11,239 bases of DNA from Actinomycetota bacterium (lineage in GTDB: Bacteria; Actinomycetota; Actinomycetes; Nanopelagicales; Nanopelagicaceae). Location: positions 1-11,239 of the forward strand of contig WLEM01000009.1 of assembly GCA_009704285.1 (NCBI GenBank), given 5' to 3'. Positions 1 through 7,956 of the stretch are shown piece by piece; within the stretch, counting starts at the first letter, position 1; every line of letters begins with the position of its first letter. The notes under the pieces are model-generated. The model was given only the letters and a program-made list of their open reading frames with translations. It was not told the DNA's origin and made no database searches. The translations under genes were made by a program, and so were the position numbers.

Positions 1-1706
1 AGATATTTGATACCGTTTTGATTCCCACACCAAAGGCTAAATCAATCTATGAAGCAGCTGAGAAGGCTGGGTTTAATTTACGCTTAGTAGATGAGCAACA
101 TCTAGCAGTAAGTTTTGATGAACAAAGCACAACCAAAGATTTGGAATCTTTGGTTCAAATATTCCAATCCAAGATGTCAACAGAAAGCAAAATTTTCTCC
201 AAGATGGCCCGAGGAAGTGATTTTCTCACCCATCCAATTTTCAATACCTATCACTCAGAAACCTCAATGCTCAGATATATAAGAGCCTTATCTGATCGGG
301 ATCTTGCTTTGGATCGAACTATGATTCCACTTGGTTCCTGCACGATGAAGTTAAATGCAACCTCAGAGATGATTCCTATAACCTGGCCGGAATTTAATTC
401 AATCCACCCATTTGCACCAGTGTCGCAATCTATTGGTTATACAAAACTAATCGAGTCTTTGAGTGGTTGGTTAACCTCAGTTACCGGATATGACGCTGTT
501 TCATTACAACCAAATGCAGGTTCGCAGGGGGAGTTTGCTGGCTTACTAGCTATTAGAAATTATCTTGATAGCAAAGGAGAGCAAGCAAGGAATATTTGTT
601 TAATTCCTTCAAGTGCTCATGGCACAAATGCGGCAAGTGCGGTGATGGCAGGTATGAAAGTTATTGTTATTGCATGTGATGATGATGGCAACGTCTCTCT
701 TGACGATCTCAAATCAAAAATTGCGCAATATGAAGGTCAACTCGCAGCATTGATGGTCACTTACCCGTCAACACATGGAGTATTTGAATCTGCGATATCA
801 GAAATATGCGAATTAGTTCATAAAGCTGGTGGTCAGGTTTATGTTGATGGGGCTAACTTGAATGCGTTAGTAGGAGTTGCGAAACCTGGAAAATTTGGAG
901 CTGATGTTTCACATTTGAATCTCCACAAAACTTTTTGCATTCCACATGGCGGCGGGGGACCAGGAGTAGGACCCGTGATCGCTCGATCTCACTTAGCACC
1001 ATTTTTACCTAACCATCCCGCAAATCCCGCTGCCGGTCCAGCAACTGGTCCAGGACCTGTATCCAGTGCTCCATTTGGATCTGCATCAATTTTGCCTATC
1101 TCTTGGATGTATATCAGGATGATGGGTGGAGCAGGACTTACTAGAGCAACTGAGGTAGCGATCTTGTCAGCTAATTACTTGGCTAAAAAGTTAGATCCAT
1201 CCTTCCCGGTCCTATACCGAGGTCAAAACGGATATATTGCACACGAGTGCATCATTGATATTAGAGAAATAACAAAAACCACAGGTGTTACCGTCGATGA
1301 CATCGCAAAACGACTTATGGATCATGGATTTCACTCACCGACTGTCAGTTTTCCAGTAGCGGGAACGATGATGATTGAACCAACCGAATCAGAGGATGTT
1401 AGAGAGTTAGATAGATTCTTAGCAGCAATGGAGAGCATTCGTAGCGAGATCGCTGCGATTGAATCTGGAAAGATCACTATTGAGGAGTCTCCATTACGGC
1501 ATGCCCCTCACACAATGGGAGATTTAGTTCGCGATGATTGGGATCGAAAATATTCTCGTCAGAGTGCAGCTTTTCCTAATGGCGAAGGCTTTGGTATTGG
1601 AAGAGCTGGAAAATATCTGCCTACAGTTGGCCGAATAGATGGAGTTTATGGGGATAGGAATTTGGTCTGTAGTTGCCTACCGATCGAGGAGTTGGCTTCG
1701 AACTAG
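1..1706 (+). CDS. gcvP: Glycine dehydrogenase (decarboxylating), P-protein of the glycine cleavage system; C-terminal part, 5' end cut by window edge
   Basis: The P-protein uses pyridoxal phosphate to decarboxylate glycine and passes the aminomethyl group to the lipoyl arm of GcvH in the cytoplasm. The frame is open from base 3 and begins I-F-D-T-V, matching the middle of single-chain GcvP (FFDTL region), so the TTG at 18 is not a real start. About 567 residues are visible of the family's roughly 950. Counting from base 18, the HPxFNxYHSETxMxRY block (72-87), [10 protein letters not shown] (104-113) and the PLP-site stretch [18 protein letters not shown] are intact, with the Schiff-base lysine at codon 927-929 (residue 304). 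The C-terminus ends in the usual DRNLxCSC motif. These blocks follow the single-chain form, not the split GcvPB subunit. It converges on ppm1. The rest of the gene, and possibly other gcv genes, would lie to the left. Confidence 0.97.
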   Translation, partial: IFDTVLIPTPKAKSIYEAAEKAGFNLRLVDEQHLAVSFDEQSTTKDLESLVQIFQSKMSTESKIFSKMARGSDFLTHPIFNTYHSETSMLRYIRALSDRDLALDRTMIPLGSCTMKLNATSEMIPITWPEFNSIHPFAPVSQSIGYTKLIESLSGWLTSVTGYDAVSLQPNAGSQGEFAGLLAIRNYLDSKGEQARNICLIPSSAHGTNAASAVMAGMKVIVIACDDDGNVSLDDLKSKIAQYEGQLAALMVTYPSTHGVFESAISEICELVHKAGGQVYVDGANLNALVGVAKPGKFGADVSHLNLHKTFCIPHGGGGPGVGPVIARSHLAPFLPNHPANPAAGPATGPGPVSSAPFGSASILPISWMYIRMMGGAGLTRATEVAILSANYLAKKLDPSFPVLYRGQNGYIAHECIIDIREITKTTGVTVDDIAKRLMDHGFHSPTVSFPVAGTMMIEPTESEDVRELDRFLAAMESIRSEIAAIESGKITIEESPLRHAPHTMGDLVRDDWDRKYSRQSAAFPNGEGFGIGRAGKYLPTVGRIDGVYGDRNLVCSCLPIEELASN

Positions 1707-1732
1707 ATCTTCTCAACTTTACATAATGTAGA
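1707..1732. other. 26-base convergent junction between gcvP and ppm1, with a short palindrome
   Basis: The stop codons of gcvP (TAG, 1704-1706) and ppm1 (TAA, 1735-1733 on the minus strand) face each other across 26 AT-rich bases. The gap contains an 11-base perfect palindrome, TACATAATGTA (1720-1730). It has no GC-rich stem and no T-tract in either direction, so it is not a convincing intrinsic terminator. It may be chance in AT-rich DNA. Confidence 0.5.
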
Positions 1733-2461
1733 TTATCGGCGTTTAATCAAACGGCGTAAGGCCCAAATTGTCACCATGGACCAAGCCTCCCAGATGATCG
1801 CCAAGCTCATCTTTGAATAACCATTCTCTCTTTCAACAAATGTAATTGGAACCTGCTTTATCCCAAATCCAGATTCAATTGCTTTGAGTGCCATTTCAAT
1901 TTGAAAACCATAACCTCGAGTTTCTATCAGTGAAAAATCTAGCTGAGACAAGAACTCCCTAGGCAGAACTCGGTAACCGGAGGTTAAATCCTTATACGGT
2001 AAATTCAACGCAAACGAAGCATAACCGGTGCCTAATTTAGAGATCCATTTTCGTCTCTTTGGCCAATTAACAACCGATCCGCCAGGAATCCACCTGGTAC
2101 CAATTACCAAATCTGCTTGAGATGCGGCATTTAGTAGATCTATAAGCTGCTCTGGTTGATGACTTAAATCAGCATCCATCTCAACAAAGTAATCATATTT
2201 CTCCAGCAAACCTTGTTTAAATCCAGCCAAATAAGCTGGTCCCAAACCTGATTTATGTTGTCGAGATAATATTTTTAAACCAGATAATTGCAGTTTTTTT
2301 GCGATAACAGCTGTTTGATCAGGTGAATTATCATCAACTATAAGAATGTCGATCTCATATTTACCTGATATCTGCATACGTGCTTGATTTAATCTTTTCA
2401 GAAGTGATTCAATGCTTTCAGATTCATTGTAGGTAGGGATAACAACTAAGACCGATGTCAC
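1733..2461 (-). CDS. ppm1: Polyprenol-monophosphomannose synthase (dolichol-phosphate-mannose synthase family, GT2)
   Basis: Likely transfers mannose from GDP-mannose to a polyprenyl phosphate at the cytoplasmic membrane face, giving the lipid-linked donor for periplasmic mannosylation (lipomannan, higher PIMs and glycoproteins in Actinobacteria). The 242-residue protein shows the GT2 pattern: PTYNE (9-13), VDDNSPD (42-48), metal-binding DAD within EMDADLSHQP (94-103), GTRWIPGG (121-128), DLTSGYRVLP (158-167), QIEM (187-190) and FVERENGYSKM (208-218). It lacks the C-terminal multi-span membrane domain of some DPM-type enzymes. The start is GTG at 2461, overlapping the lnt stop as GTGA; a GGGGGAG run lies only 3 bases upstream, closer than a usual ribosome site. 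In M. tuberculosis this domain is fused behind an Lnt domain in one protein (Ppm1, Rv2051c); here they are separate. The exact acceptor and sugar are inferred from family and neighbour. Confidence 0.86.
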   Translation of the reverse strand: MTSVLVVIPTYNESESIESLLKRLNQARMQISGKYEIDILIVDDNSPDQTAVIAKKLQLSGLKILSRQHKSGLGPAYLAGFKQGLLEKYDYFVEMDADLSHQPEQLIDLLNAASQADLVIGTRWIPGGSVVNWPKRRKWISKLGTGYASFALNLPYKDLTSGYRVLPREFLSQLDFSLIETRGYGFQIEMALKAIESGFGIKQVPITFVERENGYSKMSLAIIWEAWSMVTIWALRRLIKRR

Positions 2462-3840
2462 TGGCTCCCCCGTCGTCTAACCATCAGCAGAACTAAGAGA
2501 GCAATTATAGCCAGTGGTTCGACCAACCAACCATATCTTTGTGCATAGGTTGATCCCGAAGATATATTTATTTCACTTACCAGCGTTCCAGGAGAGAATT
2601 TTTCTAATTGGGCTTCTATCTTGCCATCGCGATTGATAAATGAAGTAGTACCCGTCGTTGAAACATAACCGATATTCCGAGCAGACTCAGCAGCTCTGAC
2701 TTGGCCAATATTAAGTTGTTGATCTAATTGAGCAGTGTCACCAAAGGTTGCATTATTAGTCTGAATGAGAAGAAAATCCTTGTCATTTTCAACAGAAAAC
2801 CTATCATCTAGCAATTCATAGCAAATCAAGGTTCTAAACTCGTTATTGTCGATTCGAAAAACAACAGAATTTGAACCGGCATCAAAATCGTTAATCTGTT
2901 TCGCATAAGGAGATAACTTTTCGGCGAGCGTGCGCAAAGGTAGGTACTCACCAAAAGGTGTTAGATACCTCTTTGTGTAAACCTGCTTCAAATTGGGTTC
3001 AAAAAGCATCGATTGATTGCGAGGATTTGGTGAATTTGTGACTCCCCCAATCAGGATTGGAGTTTTCAACTTCAGTGATAGATCTGTAATAGCTTGCATG
3101 ACGTCTTTATTCTTGAGAATATCCACATCAACAGCATTCTCCGGCCAAACAATGAGATCAACTTGATTTGGAAGAATCGAATTTTGAGTTTGGTTTAGAT
3201 GGCGAAGGAATACCTCTTTAGGTTTATCATTGAAATCCAGGCCTAGGTTTACCACTCCCCCTTGAACTAAAGCGATTCTTACAGAACCATCAATACTTAC
3301 CGGGGTTGGAATAAAACTGGCGCAGAGAATAATTAATGCTGGATACAGAAATGTTTTCAAATTACGAACTGTTGCGACCCAAGCGAGAAAAACTCCAACT
3401 GCAGCAACACCCAGCAGTGGATAGATTGACGATAACGGTGAATCTACTTGGCTAAATGCCAGGCGAGACCATCCAAATCCAGTAAAAGGCAAGGTTCTAA
3501 GCGTTAATTCCATAATTACGTATGAGCAAATAAATGCAATTTGGTTGAATTTTTTTGCCTTTCCAACAAAGATGGCTGGAATCATAAAAAAGCACGCTTG
3601 CGCAACGCAGAGAATCAACCATGGCAAATTACCAACGTAAATTCCAGTCCACATCTGCGTTGGCAAAAGAACTCCTAGACCAAAAGAATAGGAGGTTTGC
3701 AAACGCTGTTTGAAATGTTGCTTAGAGATCAGCTGGTACCAAAGGCCCAAGCTAATTATTGCAAATGCCCATATTGCGAAAGGTTCAAAGGCTAAAGAGC
3801 CAATGAGACCTGCAACTAAACTCTTTAACAGGTTCATCAT
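2458..3840 (-). CDS. lnt: Apolipoprotein N-acyltransferase
   Basis: Transfers a third acyl chain from phospholipid to the N-terminal cysteine of diacylated lipoproteins. The N-terminal ~175 residues are a run of hydrophobic membrane segments. A carbon-nitrogen hydrolase domain follows, then a C-terminal membrane helix (about 440-453) and a short RRR tail. The expected catalytic triad is visible, numbered from the ATG at 3840: Glu234 in IVWPEN, Lys290 in the stretch before YLTPFGEYLPL, and Cys340 in LICYEL. I chose the ATG at 3840 (460 residues) because it forms an ATGA overlap with the exonuclease stop; a TTG at 3846 would add two residues and an ATG at 3837 would remove one. Immediately downstream is ppm1, the pairing that is a single fused polypeptide in mycobacteria. 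The lipoprotein at 10861 is a plausible substrate. Confidence 0.93.
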   Translation of the reverse strand: MMNLLKSLVAGLIGSLAFEPFAIWAFAIISLGLWYQLISKQHFKQRLQTSYSFGLGVLLPTQMWTGIYVGNLPWLILCVAQACFFMIPAIFVGKAKKFNQIAFICSYVIMELTLRTLPFTGFGWSRLAFSQVDSPLSSIYPLLGVAAVGVFLAWVATVRNLKTFLYPALIILCASFIPTPVSIDGSVRIALVQGGVVNLGLDFNDKPKEVFLRHLNQTQNSILPNQVDLIVWPENAVDVDILKNKDVMQAITDLSLKLKTPILIGGVTNSPNPRNQSMLFEPNLKQVYTKRYLTPFGEYLPLRTLAEKLSPYAKQINDFDAGSNSVVFRIDNNEFRTLICYELLDDRFSVENDKDFLLIQTNNATFGDTAQLDQQLNIGQVRAAESARNIGYVSTTGTTSFINRDGKIEAQLEKFSPGTLVSEINISSGSTYAQRYGWLVEPLAIIALLVLLMVRRRGSQ

Positions 3841-4739
3841 GACCAACCAAAAGCATTGATAACTCGATCGATACTTGCTCCAAGCCCGTATTGTTCTTTC
3901 AATCGCATCAAATCTGCCATTGAAGCCGGTGATTTAGGCAAATCTATGATCATCTTCGGAATAGTCACATCAGTGGCGCAATTAACTAACTTTGGTGCAA
4001 TAGCTGCGTACTTCGAACTTTCGATCAATTTCTTTTGGTGATTTGCAGTAAGGCGTTCATCCCCTTTTTTTGCTGCTTCAATTACAGCAGGTAGTGAATC
4101 AAAGTTGTTTGCAATATAGGCAGCACCTTTTTCGCCAATTCCTTTGATACCAGGTAAACCATCGGAAGAATCACCTCTAATCATGGCAAAAAGTGCGTAC
4201 CGGTCTCCTGGAATCTCATACTTACGTGAGATCCATTTCAGATCTACTAAATCATGATTGGAAACACCTTTTGCTAAATAAACTACCTTCACATCTCGAT
4301 CATCGTCGACTAATTGAAAAAGATCTCGATCACCAGTAACTATTCGAGTAGGTCCTGATTGCTCAACGCTCAAAGTTGCTATTAGATCATCTGCTTCGTA
4401 ATCATCTACACCTAGTAAAGGCAAGCCAAGGGCATCAAGAACTTGAAGCAAGATAGGAATTTGAGGTGAAAGTGTGTCCGGTTCATCCTCCTCACCCTCT
4501 TCATCCAATCGGTTTAATTTGTAATCAGGAAATAACTCCACTCGCCATGATGGACGCCAATCTCCCTCTAAGCAAGCAACTAGTCGGTTAGGTTGGTATT
4601 TAACAACTAAACGAGATGTCATATCTAAGAACCCGCGAATAGCGTTCACCGGCATTCCTGATGGTGAAACTAAAGTGTCCGGCATACCAAAATATGCGCG
4701 ATACCAAAGAGATGCACTGTCTAACAGCATTAAGGTCAT
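3837..4739 (-). CDS. Stand-alone 5'-3' exonuclease / flap-endonuclease-like protein (PIN plus H3TH domain)
   Basis: Resembles the 5'-nuclease domain of DNA polymerase I without a polymerase, like mycobacterial Rv2090. It probably trims flaps or 5' ends of DNA. In 300 residues it shows the N-terminal Asp7 (LLDSASLWYRAYFG), the YEADD acidic cluster (114-118), TGDRDLFQL (135-143) and RGDSSDGLPGIKGIGEK (188-204), which is the helix-three-turn-helix with more acidic ligands. At the position of the second conserved Asp (VFD in Taq polymerase) the sequence reads CLEGDW, giving Glu58. An acidic stretch follows the arch-region YK motif (DEEGEEDEPD, 79-88). The ATG at 4739 overlaps the helY stop as ATGA, with a weak AGGTG-type ribosome site about 8 bases upstream. 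The substrate is inferred. Confidence 0.9.
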   Translation of the reverse strand: MTLMLLDSASLWYRAYFGMPDTLVSPSGMPVNAIRGFLDMTSRLVVKYQPNRLVACLEGDWRPSWRVELFPDYKLNRLDEEGEEDEPDTLSPQIPILLQVLDALGLPLLGVDDYEADDLIATLSVEQSGPTRIVTGDRDLFQLVDDDRDVKVVYLAKGVSNHDLVDLKWISRKYEIPGDRYALFAMIRGDSSDGLPGIKGIGEKGAAYIANNFDSLPAVIEAAKKGDERLTANHQKKLIESSKYAAIAPKLVNCATDVTIPKMIIDLPKSPASMADLMRLKEQYGLGASIDRVINAFGWS

Positions 4740-7078
4740 AGCGCGGCACCTGCATAAGCAATAACACCACGGTCAATTTGTTTCAAGGATTGATCAATTA
4801 TTGGTTGAAGCTCAGGCGCAGCTGCTCGTAATTGGCGAAGCAGATCTATTATCTGTTTCATCGCTCGAACAAAATCGCCAACAGTTAATTCGCTTCCTTT
4901 AAGGATGGATGTTAATGAGTGCCCGCTTGCCCATTTATGGGATGCCCAGCAAAAACCAAAATCAGGAGCTCGCATCGGTTCTAAATTCATATCACTTTCC
5001 GCATCATGAATCTTTGCATAAATCTTTGATACCTGCGTCAAAGCCATTTGAACATCACCTCGAGGCACCTTCGCAGCTTCATCATTACGGGATTCATAAA
5101 CACAAGATGAGATAACCGCTACGAGATCTGATGGAGATAATGCACTAAATACTCCTGCTTGAATAGATTCGGATATTAGAAGATCAGTTTCACCATATAT
5201 TTTGGCCAGCAACTTCCCAGAGGCTGTGATTGCATCATTTTCTACATACCCAAACTTGTCCAAAATTACCTTGATCCGATCAAATCTTTTCGCAATCACA
5301 TTTGTTCTTGAATCTATTCGCTCTGAAAGACCATCTATCTCTCGCTGTAATCGTTGAGCGCGTTCAGTTACCCGAGAATGATTCTCTCGATCCGGACACG
5401 AATGAGACGGATGTTGTTTCAATTTTTTCCGAATATTTCCGATTTCTTCTTCAATTTCATGACGTTTACGTTTACTCCTGCGTCCATCAGTTTCAAGTTT
5501 TTTGATCTCACCCCTCATGGAGGCATACTCCATAAAGTTTCCTAAATGGCACTCCACCTGCTTGTAGAGATCATCCCTTGCTACCTCATTCTTTCTGATC
5601 TGCTTTGCCAAACCTACTACCGCTTTATCTGCTTGAAACTGGGCTAAAGATGACTCTAGAGAAGTTCTAGCCCGACTTGAACCAAACTGAGAAATTAGAT
5701 TAATGCTCATGTTGTATGTGGGTTTGAATGAACTCTTCAAAGGATAAGTACGAGTTGAAGCTAATCCACCAACAGATGTTGAGTCCAAATCATTATTCCA
5801 GAGAATGACCGCATTACCCTCAATGTCTATACCGCGTCGACCGGCTCTGCCAGTTAATTGCGTATATTCACCAGGTGAGATTGCAACATGACCTTCACCA
5901 TTCCATTTACTTAATTTCTCCAAAACCACTGTTCTAGCAGGCATGTTTATACCTAATGCCAAAGTTTCTGTTGCAAAAACAGCTTTAACAAAACCTCGTT
6001 GAAATAATTCTTCGATAGTAACTTTAAACGCAGGCAGAAGTCCAGCGTGGTGAGCAGCAATACCTCGTTCTAGTGCATCCGCCCACTCGTAATAACCAAG
6101 CACCACCAGATCATCCTCGGCTAGATTTTTCATATTTCTTGCGATAGTTGCTCGAATTTCTTTGCGTTCCTCACTGTTGGTCAATCGAATACCTGCGGCT
6201 AAACATTGCCTAACTGCAGCATCACAGTTATTTCTTGAGAAGATAAATGTTATTGCTGGCAATAAACCCTCGCGATCCAATTTTTCAACAATCTCCGAAC
6301 GCATCAGCGGCCTAGGACCCTTTGGTTTATCTCGCCAATTGCCCTTTACCTGCCGATAAGTATCTCTTTCCAACCGGGTGAGCTCTGGATTAAGTTTTTG
6401 GTTATCCCCAAAAAGATCCAATAACCGGTTTCCAAAGAGAACATGCTGATATAGAGGCACTGGTCGAATTTCACTAACAATAACTTCGGTATCGCCTCTA
6501 ACGGTTTGGAGCCACTCACCAAATTCCTCAGCGTTGGATACGGTAGCTGAAAGAGAAATCACCTGAACCGCCTCTGATAGATGAATCAGAATTTCTTCCC
6601 AGACTGCCCCTCTAAATTTGTCAGCTAGATAATGCACTTCATCCATAACAACATATTTAAGATCGGCAATTGTCGAGGAGTTTGAATAAATCATGTTTCG
6701 TAGAACTTCCGTTGTCATAATGACGATTTGGGCCTCAGAATTTATGGAAGTATCACCGGTAAGTAGGCCAATTTTGCTCTCACCATATTTAGAACTTAAC
6801 TCCTGAAATTTTTGATTGCTCAAAGCCTTAATAGGCGTTGTATAAAAACATTTGCCACCAGTGTTGATAACCAGATCGACTGCAAATTCGCCAACAATAG
6901 TTTTCCCTGCGCCAGTAGGTGCTGCAACCAGAACGCCCTTGCCGCTCTCCAAGGCGTGACATGCTTCTATTTGGAAGGAATCAAGTTCAAAAGGAAAACT
7001 CTCAGCAAACTTCTTTGTTTTGGGAAATTTACTACGAGATTTATTTAATGCGTAACTTTCCGCAGGAGATAATGTCAT
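4736..7078 (-). CDS. helY: Ski2/Mtr4-like DEVH-box RNA helicase (actinobacterial HelY)
   Basis: ATP-dependent superfamily 2 helicase of the Ski2-like group, which unwinds RNA and is thought to assist RNA turnover. Numbered from the ATG at 7078 (780 residues): Q-motif region (30-40), Walker A APTGAGKT (53-60), TTPIKAL (80-86), TTEVLRNMIY (122-131), DEVH (146-149), SAT (177-179), HHAGLLP (343-349) and QLTGRAGRRG (407-416). A charged, coiled-coil-prone insertion spans roughly 475-600 and includes the family-type HPSHSCPDRENH block (556-567). The C-terminal ~150 residues match the DSHCT domain. The protein is somewhat shorter than mycobacterial HelY (about 900). I preferred ATG 7078 over TTG 7090 because it makes an ATGA overlap with the lipid-kinase stop; the TTG adds four residues. 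It precedes a nuclease gene, and RNA substrate preference is from family knowledge. Confidence 0.95.
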   Translation of the reverse strand: MTLSPAESYALNKSRSKFPKTKKFAESFPFELDSFQIEACHALESGKGVLVAAPTGAGKTIVGEFAVDLVINTGGKCFYTTPIKALSNQKFQELSSKYGESKIGLLTGDTSINSEAQIVIMTTEVLRNMIYSNSSTIADLKYVVMDEVHYLADKFRGAVWEEILIHLSEAVQVISLSATVSNAEEFGEWLQTVRGDTEVIVSEIRPVPLYQHVLFGNRLLDLFGDNQKLNPELTRLERDTYRQVKGNWRDKPKGPRPLMRSEIVEKLDREGLLPAITFIFSRNNCDAAVRQCLAAGIRLTNSEERKEIRATIARNMKNLAEDDLVVLGYYEWADALERGIAAHHAGLLPAFKVTIEELFQRGFVKAVFATETLALGINMPARTVVLEKLSKWNGEGHVAISPGEYTQLTGRAGRRGIDIEGNAVILWNNDLDSTSVGGLASTRTYPLKSSFKPTYNMSINLISQFGSSRARTSLESSLAQFQADKAVVGLAKQIRKNEVARDDLYKQVECHLGNFMEYASMRGEIKKLETDGRRSKRKRHEIEEEIGNIRKKLKQHPSHSCPDRENHSRVTERAQRLQREIDGLSERIDSRTNVIAKRFDRIKVILDKFGYVENDAITASGKLLAKIYGETDLLISESIQAGVFSALSPSDLVAVISSCVYESRNDEAAKVPRGDVQMALTQVSKIYAKIHDAESDMNLEPMRAPDFGFCWASHKWASGHSLTSILKGSELTVGDFVRAMKQIIDLLRQLRAAAPELQPIIDQSLKQIDRGVIAYAGAAL

Positions 7079-7956
7079 TTCATCAGCCAAGTGCTCAGAG
7101 CTTTTGGTTCATTTGAAATTGAAATAGGCAGATCTGAAACGTACTCACCATCAGCATGAGCAAATGTTCTTGCGTTTAGGCGCACTTGTTTTGCCTTAAG
7201 AATTTCAATCCTCGGATGCGGAATGTGTTTGCCAAAAAAAACTTTGGGAAAAATTGTAAGCAGTACCATTCTCGACACTGGTTTGACTATAAAAACATCA
7301 AAATACCCATCAGAATTAGATGCGTCCGGACAAATTCTCATACCACCACCATAAGTTTGACCATTAGCTACAGATAAGAGCATCGCTGGAATGGTCAGTT
7401 GCTTTCCATCGAGTTCTATCTCGTATGTAATTGGTTTAAAGCGCGCCAATGTGAGCAATGTACTAAGCGTGTACTTCAACCGGCCCTTGGGCCATTTAAT
7501 TCGGTTAGCTAAAGAATTGACTGAAGCATCAAATCCAGTGCTCAAAACTTGCACATACCAACGTTCTCCAAACGATCCTGAAATTTTCCCAAGATCAATC
7601 TTGTCAGCATTAGTTGATTTGATTGCATGATAGATATCTGGAAGAGATTTTTGGTGAGTGCCTACTGCCCGCGCAAAATCGTTGCCAGTACCAGCAGAGA
7701 TAACGGTTAGAGCTATAGGTTTACAAGCCACATACTGAATACATAAATTAACTAGTCCATCTCCTCCAACAGCAACCAGATATTGGTATTTTTTTGTCTC
7801 TAACTCTTGCTCGACAAGGTATTTTGTATCTGCGGCTGAGTCGGTATTTATCACCTTGTAGATCTGGTGATCTTTTTTCATGAGAGTAATTAACTGATTT
7901 GATAATTTCCCAGCTTTACCTTTTCCGGACTTTGCATTTACAACTATCAACCACAT
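7075..7956 (-). CDS. Diacylglycerol kinase-family lipid kinase (YegS/DgkB/LCB5 type)
   Basis: Probable ATP-dependent kinase of diacylglycerol or a related lipid, recycling it toward phosphatidic acid at the membrane. In 293 residues it shows VVNAKSGKGKAGK (5-17), the nucleotide-site GGDG (64-67), SAGTGNDFARAVG (87-99), STGFDASVN (139-147), the GGGMRICPDASNSDGYFDV-type block (203-221) and a C-terminal DGE (269-271). After GGDG the usual Thr is Leu (GGDGL), and the usual Asn-Glu-Val reads NLC. The ATG at 7956 follows the tatC stop with no gap (TAAATG), and no ribosome site is evident, so coupling to tatC is likely. The M. tuberculosis relative Rv2252 has been reported to act as a diacylglycerol kinase linked to phosphatidylinositol mannosides, which would fit ppm1 in the same operon. 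Substrate unproven; sphingoid-base or multi-substrate kinases are alternatives. Confidence 0.88.
   Translation of the reverse strand: MWLIVVNAKSGKGKAGKLSNQLITLMKKDHQIYKVINTDSAADTKYLVEQELETKKYQYLVAVGGDGLVNLCIQYVACKPIALTVISAGTGNDFARAVGTHQKSLPDIYHAIKSTNADKIDLGKISGSFGERWYVQVLSTGFDASVNSLANRIKWPKGRLKYTLSTLLTLARFKPITYEIELDGKQLTIPAMLLSVANGQTYGGGMRICPDASNSDGYFDVFIVKPVSRMVLLTIFPKVFFGKHIPHPRIEILKAKQVRLNARTFAHADGEYVSDLPISISNEPKALSTWLMK

Noticed and set aside
18..1706. gcvP as a complete split subunit (GcvPB) starting at TTG 18
   Set aside because: The frame stays open to the left edge with residues matching the middle of single-chain GcvP, and the internal blocks follow the single-chain form.
1740..1753. 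CGTTT-AATC-AAACG hairpin as a terminator of the minus-strand operon
   Set aside because: The stem is only 5 bp, lies within the ppm1 coding region and has no following T-tract on the minus strand.
4736..7078. The helicase and neighbouring nuclease as a defence or phage-resistance pair
   Set aside because: Both match the chromosomal HelY and Rv2090-like pair that accompanies tatAC and pafBC in Actinobacteria, so a housekeeping role is the simpler reading.
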